From: Andalucia godoyi
Lineage: Eukaryota > Discoba > Jakobea > Jakobida > Andaluciidae
Direction: 5' to 3'
Assembly (NCBI GenBank): GCA_009859145.1
Contig: VRVR01000043.1
Location: 191,185-255,184, forward strand
DNA: 64,000 nucleotides
Under the pieces are notes generated by a model. The model saw nothing but the letters and a program-made list of their open reading frames with translations. It did not search any database and was not told the DNA's origin. Positions 1 through 11,918 of the stretch are shown one piece after another. Position 1 is the first letter of the stretch. Every line of letters begins with the position of its first letter. A program made the position numbers and the translations under genes.

Positions 1-1
1 T

Positions 2-703
2 TTGCACGAAGTACAGCACGTCTTCTCCGCGCAAGTGGTCGAAGCACTTGAGCTTTCGGATGGCTCGGAGTGTCTCGATCGCCTGGACACTCCTGGCAAG
101 CTGGGTCTGTTGGTGAGATTGGTATGCACTTCTGTCGTATTACACGGCGCATCCGCGCTTCGTTCCCGGTACGGTGTTTCCGTGGAGCAGATTGAAGTGT
201 ATTCAAACTCGAAGTCACTAGTCGGACTAGAGAAGATACCCTCGTTGAATGTTTCCTCTAGCATCCTTTTTCACCTGGGAGGGCTCGAAAAGTTTGTCGC
301 ATTCTTTGGCCACCAGCAGCCGGCTTCCGAGCTTGCGAGCGCAGATCTTTCCGAACTGCTTTCCAATGCACACAGTCTTCTTGATCGATTGCAAACGGAT
401 ATGCTTATTGGCCGCTCTGATTTGTCGTTTCATACGCATGGAATTGCTCTTCGAAAACTTCCAGTGCGCAAGCGATCTGCTACAAATCGACGAAAACGCA
501 AAATTCGGCAAATCAAAGAAACAGCAGAATACGACGACGACGACTACGAAGACGATGACGACGATGATGATGACGACGACGACGACGACGACGATGATGA
601 TGAAGACGGCAACGACGGATATCCAGATGAAGATGGCAAAGCTGCAGAGGACGCCAACGACGACGAAGAAACGTCTTTTAATGACAACGGTAAGCGAACG
701 TGA
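2..703 (+). CDS. 5'-truncated protein with a long acidic C-terminal tract (partial)
   Basis: The frame is open to the left edge of the window, so the true start lies outside; the first codon here is TTG and should not be read as a start. About 165 residues of ordinary mixed sequence are followed by a basic stretch rich in Arg and Lys, then a tract of about 25 consecutive Asp/Glu residues encoded by GAC/GAT repeats (roughly 533-605). A basic-then-acidic arrangement is common in nucleolar and chromatin proteins, but I recognise no family. The frame stops at 701-703. A GTAAGC at 690 could be a splice donor that replaces the last few codons and joins an exon near 929. Function unknown. I am confident that it is coding, much less so of the 3' end. 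Confidence 0.7.
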   Translation: MHEVQHVFSAQVVEALELSDGSECLDRLDTPGKLGLLVRLVCTSVVLHGASALRSRYGVSVEQIEVYSNSKSLVGLEKIPSLNVSSSILFHLGGLEKFVAFFGHQQPASELASADLSELLSNAHSLLDRLQTDMLIGRSDLSFHTHGIALRKLPVRKRSATNRRKRKIRQIKETAEYDDDDYEDDDDDDDDDDDDDDDDDEDGNDGYPDEDGKAAEDANDDEETSFNDNGKRT

Positions 704-1545
704 TTCTCGGATGACACCAGCGCCGCGTCGCTTTCTGTGAAACCTGTATAGTGAAAAGATTATCCTTCACCCGCGCGATAGCCCCTTGCTTTTCCATTCT
801 TCTCCAGTTCCTTGGATGGATGCGACTGTGCGATCCGCCGCCAGCAGGCTCGGACCTTTCCCCACGCTTCCACGTGTTTTTGCTTTTTTTGCGGGATGCA
901 AGCTGATTTTGAATCCAGCGACAGCCAGGCTGGACTGTGCGGGTGGTGTCTGCGCTTGGATCCTGGAGGAGCATTCGTTACCTCAATGCGTGCAGATTCC
1001 TCGTGGATACAAGCAATGTTTCTAGCGACGATTACCAGACGCCATCACTGGCCATCAGTGCTCTTTCAGTGCTCTATCGCTTCCTCGTTGCGACTTCTCC
1101 ATGTTCCAGTGTGGTCGATTGCCTGCTGCGACGACGTTTGCTCGGTGTTGCCACCAAGTGGATAAACGATGTGGTCCTGCTCGCATGCGGACCAATCGAC
1201 GCGCCATCGGAACGAGTCGACGGAATTGCGTGCAGATTGGAGCACCCTGTGGTCTGCTGCTCACCCTCCCCCCCTCCCCCCTTCCCCTCTCCCCCCCCTT
1301 CTCCCCCTCTCCTCTTCCTCTGATTGAGGTGACATGTTTTGGGAGATTTTCCACCTCGGGGGAAAAACCGAAAGCAAAACGAGACGTGCCGTATCCCCAG
1401 ATTCGCCTTCGTATCTCCTGCCGTCCTCCTTTCGTCCTTCACCCTTCTTTTTTAAAAAATAATATTAACGCGTCTTTCTGCTAGCGGAATTTCTTCGTCT
1501 GTATTGTCAATAACGGAATTTCCAATCTTGCGGGTTGGTTAGCAA
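704..1545 (+). other. Spacer or partly exonic stretch between the first two genes
   Basis: Apart from the candidate exon at 929-1323, I see only a C/T-rich tract (1261-1322) and A/T-rich sequence around 1440-1530 that probably serves as 3' and 5' untranslated sequence. Confidence 0.4.
929..1323 (+). CDS. Candidate second exon of the gene at the left edge
   Basis: One frame across this stretch has protein-like composition, with alternating hydrophobic and polar residues and motifs such as LAISALSVLYRFLVAT, but no ATG of its own. A CAG acceptor at 926-928, joined to the GTAAGC donor at 690, keeps the frame (one base plus two bases completes a Gly codon). Another acceptor at 901-902, preceded by a T-rich tract, is also phase-compatible but leads into a different and less convincing frame. 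The frame ends in a proline-rich run encoded by a CCCTCCCC tract at 1261-1322. That run may itself be the polypyrimidine tract of a further intron with an acceptor near 1327. The exon assignment is inference; no function can be given. Confidence 0.35.
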
Positions 1546-3871
1546 ATGTCGTTTCCTCCACTGGTATGTTTCGTGTTGTTATAATTCCAACGCATTTTCG
1601 TCACAACCGACTTTCTTCTCGTTCTTTCGGGGGAAGAAAGGAAAAAAAAGAAAAAAATTATAATTATGATAAGCCAACTCTCATTCTCATGTACTCTCAC
1701 TCGCTCACTTCCTCTCTCTTGTTTTTGTCCATATCCAGGGTATTAATTTGAATTTGCTGCAGCCCAATGCGAGCTCTTCTTTCGGTCTGAGCCCAGCGGA
1801 CGGCGTGTCGAACTCGCCTCACCAGGATACCACGGGTTCAGGAACACCGATTTGGCAGCGGCGGTTGTCGGCATCTGTGCGAAGCAATGAGACTTTTCTG
1901 AAGCTGAAAATTGACTCGGATGAGATGGAGGTTCCGCCACCTCAGCCGCAGCACCATCACCATCACCAGCACCAGCACCAGCACCAGCACCAGCACCAGC
2001 ACCAACAGCAGCATCAATATCAGCAACAAAATCAGCATCAACATCAGCAACAAAATCAGCATCAACATCTGCATCCGCATGGGCATCCTCTGTCGTCCAT
2101 CGTGTCACCAGGAAACAACACCTCCATCGGGGTCAATGGCGCCGTTCTGCATAATAGTAGCGCGTCTGCAGCACATGCGCATTTGGGCTACCAATCTCCT
2201 ACCACCGCTGCTGGACTGCAGTTTCTGAGTCCGAAACATTTTGCAAATCTGTCTCTGTGCTCCCCGACCGGTTCCGACTCGTCTGTGGATTCCGTCGGGT
2301 CGTTCCTTTCTCCTTCTTCATTCCAAGCGGCCAGTTTGCTCAACCCTATGAATTCTTGGTTTATTGCAGGGTGGGATCGATCCGAAGCGGTCTTTTCGCC
2401 GCAGCAAGGCCATTCAGGTGTTACAGATGCACATGCAGTGCAGTGGATGCAGCTAGCCGCAGCAGTCCAGCAGCAACAACAACAACAGCAACAGCAGCAG
2501 CAGCAGCAGCAGCAACAACAACAGGAACAACAGCAGCAACAACAACAGCAGCAATATTATCAGCGTCAGCATGAACAACTGTTGCAGCAACATGTTCCGC
2601 AGCAGGTGCAGCAACAAGCACAGCAAGAGCAGTATCATCCGACAATGCAGAGTCGGTTGTCGCGTGATTCTGCAGTGGAGGACGAAGATGCATTTTTGAA
2701 CATTCCGGAAGCGACTCCACAAGGAGGTCCGACCACTGAGCTGTTTGTTCCTCCACTTTCGAGCCTAGAGTACGGATTACCCGGGTCTGAGCCGATGCAT
2801 CCAGCGCAGCAAACGGACTCGTTCCAGAGTTTTTTCGACACTCTTGCTTCTTCCCATTTAGAGATTGACTCGCAGCGCGAAAGCTTGGTGATTCCTCCTG
2901 TGCTGTCCGCACAAGCTCGCGCAAGATCAAAGTCCGGGGGATCGCGGATGGTCACGTCTGCTTCTGCACTGGAAGCCATGCAGGATGTGCCGCAGGTCGC
3001 GGAAAATGCAGGCAGCTTCCATGAAACAACTCCTTCGCGCCGGGCCCATTCAGGGCCAGCTTTGGATCGCGCAAGTTCGGAAGACGGAATGGCGACGATG
3101 ATGCATCACGATACACACACGAGTTCCGTGTCCTTCCAAATTCCTGCGTCCACTTCGTCCCATTCTCCGGCAAGCGGGGTGTTTTCCAACACGCGACCGT
3201 CTTCCCAGTCCATCGGAGGCCGAGTCTGGCGCGTCGAATTCAGCGTACCAGACTTTGATGCCTCAAAGTACCTGTATTTTGAGCTGCGCACTCTGAAGTC
3301 GCTGTTCCCCGTGTTTCCAGACGTCCTGTACACCCGACGACGGTACAAGCTCTCCGTGTCGATCACGCTTCCGAACTTCGGCCGCGTTCCAAACCTCGTC
3401 ATGCTGTTTGGAATTGTCGATTCAACTGTGAAGTATACATGTGATGACATTATTCCCCGAACAGGCGCGTATGTCGATGAGCATGGAAGCGCCTGTTTTA
3501 AGCTCTTTTTACGCAAGAAGAAGTCGTCTCTCTCTGGCAACGCGTCGACAGCCACCACCATCTCTTCTTCTTCAGCCGCATCCACGGCAACGAACACTCC
3601 CGTTACGAATGCTACTAATTCTTCGTCAATGCCAACTGCGACCACCGGCTCGAATCCCAGCATGTCGCCTGCCGCCGACGTTTCGCCAATCCCCGTCAGT
3701 CCGACTTCCATTGCAAGCACCGAGTACCGGCTGTACATTGCCCTCGGCTTTGCTCGGCCTGAAATGCCGCTCACCGAGCAGTGTGTCCCCGCCGTCAGCG
3801 AACTACAGTCCGTCGCAGCTCTCGCCACCTCTCCGCCATTTCGCATCGTCCAAGCCCTCGTCGCCGAGTAG
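1546..3871 (+). CDS. Poly-His/poly-Gln protein with an unclassified C-terminal domain; two exons
   Basis: The long frame that runs to 3871 has no convincing ATG at its beginning. A splice model supplies one: ATG TCG TTT CCT CCA CTG at 1546-1563, donor GTATGT at 1564, acceptor CAG ending at 1738, then GGT ATT AAT from 1739 in frame. The protein is then about 716 residues. Residues about 70-120 are His/Gln repeats and about 240-290 are almost pure Gln; such low-complexity tracts are typical of transcription or chromatin regulators. The ordered part lies near the C-terminus (coding about 3215-3530). It looks beta-rich and is followed by a basic RKKK patch, a Ser/Thr linker and a conserved-looking end with the motif SPPFRIV. 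I considered p53-like or other Ig-fold DNA-binding domains but could not match the key residues. Function unknown; a nuclear regulatory role is inference. Confidence 0.72.
1564..1738 (+). other. Spliceosomal intron after an 18-nt first coding exon
   Basis: The donor is GTATGT at 1564 and the acceptor CCAG ends at 1738. There is a T/C-rich stretch just upstream (about 1696-1730). The 175-nt intron is in phase 0 and joins a six-codon exon to the long downstream frame. Confidence 0.65.
1956..2600 (+). repeat. CAC/CAG and CAG/CAA trinucleotide tracts in the coding sequence
   Basis: Two blocks, about 1956-2075 (CACCAG-type, His/Gln) and about 2469-2552 (CAG/CAA, Gln), with scattered CAG-rich sequence continuing to about 2625. 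CAG and CAA codons are mixed, so the amino-acid run may be maintained by selection or may come from old, interrupted repeat expansion. Confidence 0.85.
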
Positions 3872-4304
3872 CAGCGGCACCACGCCGTACATATGCGCTT
3901 CCCCCCGGTGTCACAACTCCCAGACTACTGCTACATAAAAAACATAAATACCAAATAATAAAATAAGTTAAAAACATGGAGAGAGAATAACTTCTGTAGT
4001 GCGGAAGTTGCAAAAAATAAAGTAAATTAATTACACAAAAAACGTGTCACTGAGTGTCATGTCACCACCACCCCTTGCATTTTTTTTTTTGGCTCAGTCA
4101 GTCATACTGTCAGTTCTGTCATTCCTTGAGTCGCCCTCTGTTTTCTGAAATTGTCGTGTCTCCGCATTTTTCCCGGTTTTTCCAACTTTTCCGCTTTTTC
4201 CGTCTTTGCTTTTTCTTCATCTTGTTTTTCTCGTCTTGATGATTTCAGCGGCTCGCTACTTGGTAAAAAGACGGGCTGCAGGTTTCGCGGGTCACTAGTA
4301 AGCG
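3872..4304. other. Spacer between tandem genes
   Basis: A/T-rich after 3940 with several AATAAA-like stretches (for example near 3955 and 4015) that could serve 3' end formation. It then becomes T/C-rich (4078-4245) ahead of the next start codon. No coding evidence. Confidence 0.5.
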
Positions 4305-4761
4305 ATGGCACAGTACAGTACGACCGCGGGGTACTTGGCGGTGGTGACGGCGATTCTATTTTTCGGGTCTTTTGCGACGCCGCTGAAGAGAAAGTCGGTT
4401 GTGAAGCTGCATGTGGACCCGCTTGTGATGCAGCTCTACATGATGGTTTCGATCTTCCTGTGCAACTGGCTGTCGCTAGCAGCCGACCCCAACTTTGAGT
4501 TTTCCGTGTTTGGCTTCTACTCGGCAGCAATGTGGGTTCCGGGAAACGTGTTTGCAGTGCTCGCAATCCGATTTCTCGGTCTCGGAGTCGCCCAGGGAAC
4601 CTGGTCTGGGCTCATCATGCTCGTGTCGTTTGTCTGGGGAGTCACGGCCTTTGGACAAACTGTCAAGTCAGTCGTAGGGGCAGTATTTGGCCTGTTTCTG
4701 CTGGTTGCCGGTGCCGCTGGTCTTGGCATGGTTCCCTCTGACCCGTCCACATCCTCATCTG

Positions 4762-4828
<67 letters not shown>

Positions 4829-5426
4829 CTCGAATGGATACGGTCATGACCGTGACCAAGGTTCTGAGGCGTCAAAGTTGCTACTTCCGAGTACTGCTGC
4901 TGCTGGTATTGCGTCTAAGCAGGATGCAGCTGCCGTTGCTGGTGCAAAGAACAAGGTGATTGGAGCGTTTTGCTGCTCGATGACGGGGCTGCTGGCAGGT
5001 ACAACAATGATTCCTGCGCGATTCAATTCAGACGCGTCCATCAACTTTGTTGCGTCGTTTGGGATTGGAGTGCTGATTGTCACGCCGATTGTGGCGATAG
5101 TGTGGTTCACAACGCGGTACATCATGCTCAAGAAGAAGGGACAGGCACACTTGTTTAAAATCGAATTTCACCCCAAGGAAGCTGCGTTGCCGGGCTTGTT
5201 GTGCGGTGTGCTGTGGAGCATAGGAAATGCAGGAGCGACGATTGCCGTGATGTCGCCGTTGGGACTCACCATTGGTTATCCGCTATCCCAGGTTGCCATG
5301 GTGGTTTCAGGGCTTTGGGGAATCGTGGTCTTCCGAGAAGTGCGCGGCTGGAAGCACATTTCCATGTTTGCTGTCTTTGCCATGGTCGTCCTTGGAGGAG
5401 CTGCATTATTAGCCCTGTTTGGATGA
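4305..5426 (+). CDS. TMEM144-type multipass membrane protein (DMT superfamily, putative carbohydrate transporter)
   Basis: This 373-residue protein has about ten hydrophobic segments arranged as two halves. The N-terminal half begins with a hydrophobic helix ending in GSFATPLKRK, and the segment around residues 78-95 contains the PGNVFAVLAI-type motif, both characteristic of the TMEM144 family. The second half (about residues 215-373) repeats the fold and ends in a membrane segment close to the C-terminus. The halves are joined by a loop with an unusual run of about 14 Ser-Gly pairs encoded by TCTGGC repeats. The family belongs to the drug/metabolite transporter clan and is thought to move sugars or related solutes, though substrates are poorly known. 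It should sit in an internal or plasma membrane. The first ATG fits the family N-terminus closely. Confidence 0.88.
4758..4831 (+). repeat. TCTGGC hexanucleotide repeat coding for Ser-Gly
   Basis: About twelve uninterrupted copies of TCTGGC lie in the cytoplasmic or lumenal loop of the TMEM144-like gene. All copies are identical, so the array is young, and it is expected to vary in length without breaking the frame. Confidence 0.95.
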
Positions 5427-5530
5427 CAGCGCTTTTCCGGCCCCTTCATGTACCATGTTGTTTATTGTTCTCTGGCGCATGTACGTTTGTCTTTTCTTTT
5501 AATATTAATATCATTATTGTTTTGCTGTTG

Positions 5531-8500
5531 TTATTCGGGATTCAATGGCTTCCGGCGATGCATGATGATCTTCCTCAATGTTGTAAAGATCATCGCTGCA
5601 ACAGTAATCAGACCCACCAGCACATTGACACACACGGCTCCCGCTTGCGCGATCGAAATAATGTAGATGGTCGTCTCCATCTGTGCCGAGGTTCGGCCTA
5701 GATAGGCCACTGGGAATGTCGCCATGAGCGTTCCAAGGTCAAAAATCGAGTTGAAGAAGAAGAGATACTTATCAGTGGCATCGTGAAAAGGCTTCTTCAC
5801 GGCAGCGAGCCCTATGCGCAAGAAGTCAACAAGACAGACGAGAGACAGCTGGAGAACAGGGTCGATGGCACAATAGTCACCGACGACCACAATGCAGGCA
5901 TCCAGGAGTGTGCACAAGATCATCCATGCATCGAACCACAATGCATGCGACGCATACGGCTCAAAATACAGCGCGGTGAAGGAAACCCGTTTTTGACACT
6001 GCTCTGCCGTCGTTGTCGTTACATCGCTGCTGGATTTGGCGGCCTGCATCCGATGCCAGACAGGCATGGCAATCAAGAAGCCAATCAGCGCTGCAGCAAG
6101 GCACACCAAGCTCAAAAACGACTGAAATACGGCAGACGTGTTGAACAGCAGTTGCACAAGTCCAGTGACAAAGAGTGGAAAGAGAACAGCGGTCAGCATG
6201 CTCAGTGTGATCATGTACAGTAGTCGGTACATGAACCCCAGCACAAGTGCTCTTCGTCGCGAGCCCTCCGATGATGTCTTGTTGCTGCCATCGGGAGGAG
6301 CAGCAGTAGCGGTGGTAGTAGCAGCAGCAGTTGTCGTTGTTGCGGTTGGGGTATTACCGTGTTCACTCTTGGGCATGCTCCCCATCGCACAGTCGTCTCG
6401 CACAATGAACGATGATTCATATGACATCGTGGAAGAAAGCGATGTCGGCTCGTCAAATCGGAGCCTGTCTATGATGTCTCCATTTCCATCACGACCACTA
6501 GTGTGATCAGTGTCGTCCGTCAGCTCACAGACTGCATATGGATTATCATGAAATGTGACCCGCGAGCGCTCTTTGAGAAACCCCCGCTTTGCAAAAAGCC
6601 TTCCTTTCTGCGTCTGAGCGTTTGCAATCTCTTCCAGCACCGCAGATAGCCGTTTCATGTCAGCTGGAGAAATGCCAGAGCTCGTTCGAGATCGTGGGGG
6701 TTGAGTTTGGGGTTGAGTCTGAGTTTGGGATTGAGATTGAGAGTCTATGGAGCCCGAGTCGGCGCTGCCCTGATTCAGAGGAGAAAGCCTCGGAGTGCAT
6801 CCACCTTGTCGAGCGACGCTAGGGGACGCAGGTGGAAATTGTGTGGCAAAGAGCTGAGATGGAGACTGAAGATAAGCGCCTGGAAGCTTCGACGACGCAC
6901 CATCAAGGATCATCGGCGGAAGACGGTTTCTCGTACGTACGCCAATGAGCGGGGAGTCCGAGACGTGATCGAAAGACTCCGTCCGCACATCAACCAGTAG
7001 TCCTGGGCGAATCGCGGACGCCTCGCGATGCAGGGTCCGTTGCATTGGCGTCTGATCCTCAAGATCACCTGGTGCATTTTCGACTGGAGTGCTCGATTCG
7101 ATAGGTGATCTGGAGTGCATTAAAGGCGTAACAGAGGTCGACTTTCGCCCGAACGTCGCGCCTAATCGTAAGAAGCTCCTGAGCTTGGTTCGAAGGAACG
7201 ACTGCCGGCGAGCGAGTTCTTTCACCAAGAATCCCTGAATGATGCGCATGATGAGAAACAAATTGAAAATAACAAACATCGAGAACATAAACGCAAGGAA
7301 CAGCGATTCAAACGACTCGCTAAAGGTTCCATGCGCGTTCTTCAAGAAGATCTTCAGGCTGGAATCCGTTTCGTAGTCCACTTCCTGTGTTGCATATCCA
7401 ATTGGATCCCCGACGTCTCGGAGGAATCCGATTTGGAAACCAAACAAGATCACGCTGAATCCTTGGACAAACACCTCGATGTACCACAGCGGAAACTCCA
7501 CTCGCAGACATGCAAAACGAACAAGGTTTTGAATTGCGTCCAGGACTTGCAGCGACGAGCCGGATGCAGAGGACGACGCTACGGCTGACGATGCGGCAGC
7601 TCCCGAAACCGCTTGCGATGCATCTCCGTAGGAATCTCCGCCCACGGGAGGCAGCTTATCCGGGATAGTTGGAGGAGGCGCAGGAAGCGGAGGAGGAGAG
7701 GGAGTTCCCTGCGGAGGATCACAGGACGGTAGCGTCGCATTGTCGTTGTTGCACACATCACACGCTTCTCCCTTGAATCGTGGGTCGCATACACACAGGC
7801 CCAGAGGCGAACAGTAGCCGTGCCCGGAGCACGTCGTATTCGACTGGCAGAATCTTGAACACTGACTCACGCCATCACTGTTGTTCATAGAGGATACTTG
7901 TGGAAACAGATTAGCCCGACACACGTTGCATTGGCTGCCGGTAAAATTCAAAGAGCACTTGCACGAGCCATTCAGGTTGCAGATCCCGTGACCTGAGCAA
8001 TTGCTGACGGGATCACAGTATACATTGCAAATCCCACTCGGGTAGCGATTTGAAAGACACGCAGTGCAGTTCGACGACCGAGCGGAAGTGGCCGTACCAA
8101 AGCCTTCTGGGCACGCGATGCATGTGAAATCCGTTTCAATTCCATTTGAATACGTGTTCACAGGACACTCAATGCATCTACTCTGGTCGTCACTCGGAGC
8201 AGTGCCGGGTTCGCACAGATGACACTGTGGCAGCGTCTGATTCGATATCGAGCCCAGTCGACATTTTACGCACGACGTCCTGTTCACGTTCGGTTCAAAG
8301 CCATCGGAACAAGAAACGCACCCTCCCACCATGGTCTCATTTCTCACCTTTCCAGATTCGCAAGCAGCACATCCGTCTCCCTGGCTGGAAATCTCCGTTC
8401 CAGCAGGGCATTGCAGACACAGACCTTTGAGATTCAAGTCCGAGCCGTTGTAGTAGTACGAATGTTCTGCACAGGGCACACAAAACGACTGGTTCAACGA

Positions 8501-11500
8501 CGGTTCAAATCCAAATGAGCAGAACGTACAGTTGAATTGCGTTGATGCATTTGAATAAGTGTTGGTCGAGCAGCGAACGCACGAACCATTCGGCGCATGT
8601 CCAAAGCCGGAGTTGCACAAAACAGCAGCAGCAGGAACACTGCAATTCGAAGCACTACAGTTTTGCAGCGCCTCCGTTGCACTGGTAATGTTGCACGCAC
8701 TACGATCTTCAATGCTTGACCAACCATCGGGGCAACGAGCACACAAGAATCCAGTGGAGGTATTCGAATAGAATCCTTGCGCGCACGCCATGCATCGAGA
8801 TTGGTTGGCGGACGGCTGCTGTCCAGGTCCGCAGACACTGCAAATGAACGACGTAGAAGAGTTCGAATACGACCCGGCTGGGCAGGACACGCAGTCTGCT
8901 CGCTCCATATTTGGTTCCGTACCAGAAGCGCAAGGAGCACATGACCCGTTCGACTGTGTGTGGCCAAGAGCTGAAAACCTCCCAAGGGGGCATGCTACGC
9001 ACGATGTTGAGTACAAGGGCATGAATCCTGCTGGACAAAACGAACAAATGGGCACTGTTTCATTGGAAAACATGTTATCAGAACAAGAAACGCAAGCATC
9101 GTTCACGAGTTCTTTGCCAGCAGGACACCGGCTGCAAAGGATTGACGACAAGTTGAAGAATTCATGAGCACCGCAAACAACGGGAACACAGCGGGCACGA
9201 TCTTCCGTGGCCAGGCTTCCGGGTTCACAAACGGCGCACACGTATCGGGATGACGCATTTGAGAATGAATTACCATCACATCTTTCGCACACGGATCTAT
9301 CTGCCGACGACTCGTGTCCATCTGGACAAGAAATGCAAAGGCCATTTGTGGATGAATTGGAGTACGATTCTCGCCCACAGAGAACACAAGCACTGTTGTC
9401 AGGCATAGGTTGGTGCCCCGTCGGACACTGAAGGCAAGAAAACGACGTGGTCGAATTGGAGTACATATTCGATGCACACGCGATGCAAGAACTTTGATTC
9501 TCGGAGGGCTCATATCCAGCAGAGCAGTAGTCGCAAACACCATTTGCAGAATCGTTAGAAAACATGCCTCTTGGACAACGTATGCAGTATGACCTGTCCA
9601 ATTCGGGATAAAGGCCCGGTGGACATCCCAAACAGACGAAACTGGTCGACGCATTGGAGTACATGTTGAGTGGGCAGACGGCACACGATGTGCGGTCGTC
9701 GCTCGGCTGGTTCCCCGGAGGGCATGCTGTGCAGACACCAGACGTTGATGCATTGGAGTACATGTTGAGTGGGCAGACGGCACACGATGTGCGGTCGTCG
9801 CTCGGCTGGTTCCCCGGAGGGCATGCTGCGCAGACACCAGACGTTGATGCGTTGGAGTACATGTTGAGTGGGCACACGGCACACGATGTGCGGTCGTCGC
9901 TCGGCTGGTTCCCTGGAGGGCATGCTGCGCAGACACCAGACGTTGATGCGTTGGAGTACATGTTGAGTGGGCACACGGCACACGATGTGCGGTCGTCGCT
10001 CGGCTGGTTCCCCGGAGGGCATGCTGTGCAGACACCAGACGTTGATGCGTTGGAGTACAGTGGTGAGTGGGCACACGGCACACGATGTGCGGTCGTCGCT
10101 CGGCTGGTTCCCCGGAGGGCATGCTGTGCAGACACCAGACGTTGATGCGTTGGAGTACATGTTGAGTGGGCACACGGCACACGATGTGCGGTCGTCGCTC
10201 GGCTGGTTCCCCGGAGGGCATGCTGCGCAGACACCAGACGTTGATGCATTGGAGTACATGTTGAGTGGGCACACGGCACACGATGTGCGGTCGTCGCTCG
10301 GCTGGTTCCCCGGAGGGCATGCCGTGCAAATAAAACTGGTAGATATATTCGAGAATAAATTGCTTGGGCACGGTTCGCAGAATTGCTGACTGGAGCTAGG
10401 CTGAAAGCCAGAGTCGCACAATGCGCATCGATTCATTGTGGACGAATTGGAGAATTGATTGGACGGACATGAGACGCAAGAGGATGCTCCAGCGGAGGGC
10501 TCTAAACCATCTTCACAGGTCATGCAAATGCCGCTGCTAAGGACAGAATTGGAAAAACGTCCAGAGGGACAAGTCGAGCACGAAGATCGGTCTGCAGTAG
10601 GCTCTGAGCCGTTGACGCAGTATGTACAGACAAAGCCAGTGGAAGCATTGGAGTACTTGCCCAGTGCGCATTGCAAGCATGCTTCGACGGGAAAGAAAGA
10701 GACGGTTGACCCGGACGGACAGTCGTTGCTGCAGTCTCCTGTTGGATACCTGGCCAAACTGCACAGCGAGCAGTCGTTTGCTCCAGAGTGATTTGGATCG
10801 CACACACATTGTCCTGAGGCATTGCAAACACCGTGCGAGGAGCAGCTAATCTGTGCATCGCAGAACACATCGCATGATGCGCCATAGTAGTGATTCGAAC
10901 ACTGGGAGCAGTTCGCTCCCGCATATCGAGCTGGGCACGTAACCGAGACGACTTTGGTGTCGATGCTGACACCTGTAGGAAACCATTGGATTTGCGACCC
11001 CGATACGGCACGAGCAGACAGCGATGCCGTTCCTTGGCTGAGCCCCAATACCGGCACACTAGCAACCTTGTTTGTATTACTGATTGTCACAGATGGCACC
11101 TGAAACGTCGCCACTGTTGAATTCGACGATGCAAGCGAGAGAACAACCGTGCACGGAGCGAACTCGACAGAGCACGGAGACCGATACAGGGATATTTCGA
11201 CAGTGTATACAGATGCCTGGCCAGAAAGAGAGAGCACTCCTGCATTCACCGTCATGCTGATGATGTTTGTGACTGTGAGTTGGAGCACAGGTCGCAGCGA
11301 CGCAGATGCCAGCGGACTCCAGATAGACGCTGTGGTACTGCTCGCCGAGTGTATCCTCAATCCAAAATTGCGATTCGCAGATACAGTCCAGAACATTGCG
11401 GACGGCGTAATGTCCACAGTGATTGGAATGTTTGCAGTAGGAGACCCCGGAAACGCAGGAAGATTTCCCGGCAAAGCAGTGGCGGAAGGCTGGTTTGACC

Positions 11501-11918
11501 ACGTTATGCTTGACGAAGTCCAGCTCGATGTTACGTTGTACAACGTAAACGGCCCACCGCTGTTGTTTTCAAACGTAAAGATGAGCGATGCCGCCACGAT
11601 GTACGACGAGCTTGCAACACACTCAAACACATTTCGTACGCGGAAAACACTCCGAAGCTCGCTTATCAGCAGCGCACTGTCTCGCGCCTGCATCCTCGTC
11701 GTAATCGTGCTGCTCGACAGCAGCCCGTCGTCCACCTGCGCAAAGTCCATCGCAGATTGATCCAGCGGGAACTGGACCGTCGTCGTCGACTGAGCTCTTA
11801 CGCAGTCATGCATCAGCACCAGCAGTAGTACAGTGCACACAACACCGCAGCACCCAGTGCGGCTGTTCCGCTTCATTATCGCCACCATTATTCCATGGCC
11901 TTCGACTTTCTCGTTCAC
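5531..11918 (-). CDS. Giant cysteine-rich receptor-like membrane protein with GCC2/GCC3-type repeats; one internal frameshift
   Basis: Two overlapping minus-strand frames (9555-11918 and 5531-10279) are clearly one gene of about 2,130 codons. A signal peptide (hydrophobic VVCTVLLLVL, likely cleaved after VRA) leads into a DNRLRE-like domain of about 200 residues. Dozens of cysteine-rich modules of about 33 residues follow (pattern CPxGxxPSxDxxxCxxC and YSNASTSxxC), as in GCC2/GCC3 or ephrin-receptor-like repeats. EGF/laminin-like modules come next (coding about 7790-8010). A Pro-rich linker leads to seven or eight transmembrane helices with two long cytoplasmic loops (Gln- and Ser-rich), ending in KPLNPE. 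This layout suggests a cell-surface sensor or adhesin; no ligand can be inferred. In one 99-bp repeat unit near 10058-10063 the sequence gains one base relative to its sisters, which shifts the frame. Either the allele is broken or the assembly is wrong there. Confidence 0.82.
9660..10340 (-). repeat. Seven near-identical 99-bp coding repeats
   Basis: Units begin at about 9660, 9759, 9858, 9957, 10056, 10157 and 10256; each encodes one 33-residue cysteine-rich module. They differ at only a handful of positions (for example CAG/CAC in the TGAGTGGGC segment and TGTGC/TGCGC near the unit centre). The fifth unit is 100 bp because ACATGTTGAG is replaced by ACAGTGGTGAG. Such homogeneity points to recent duplication or gene conversion. 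Confidence 0.93.

Noticed and set aside
1743-2108. Minus-strand frame rich in Ala/Asp opposite the His/Gln repeats
   Set aside because: It is the reverse translation of CAC/CAG repeats; the sense frame is longer and continues into ordered sequence.
9654-10145. Regularly spaced repeats that could suggest a CRISPR array
   Set aside because: The 99-bp units have no unique spacers, encode cysteine-rich modules in frame, and lie in a eukaryotic gene.
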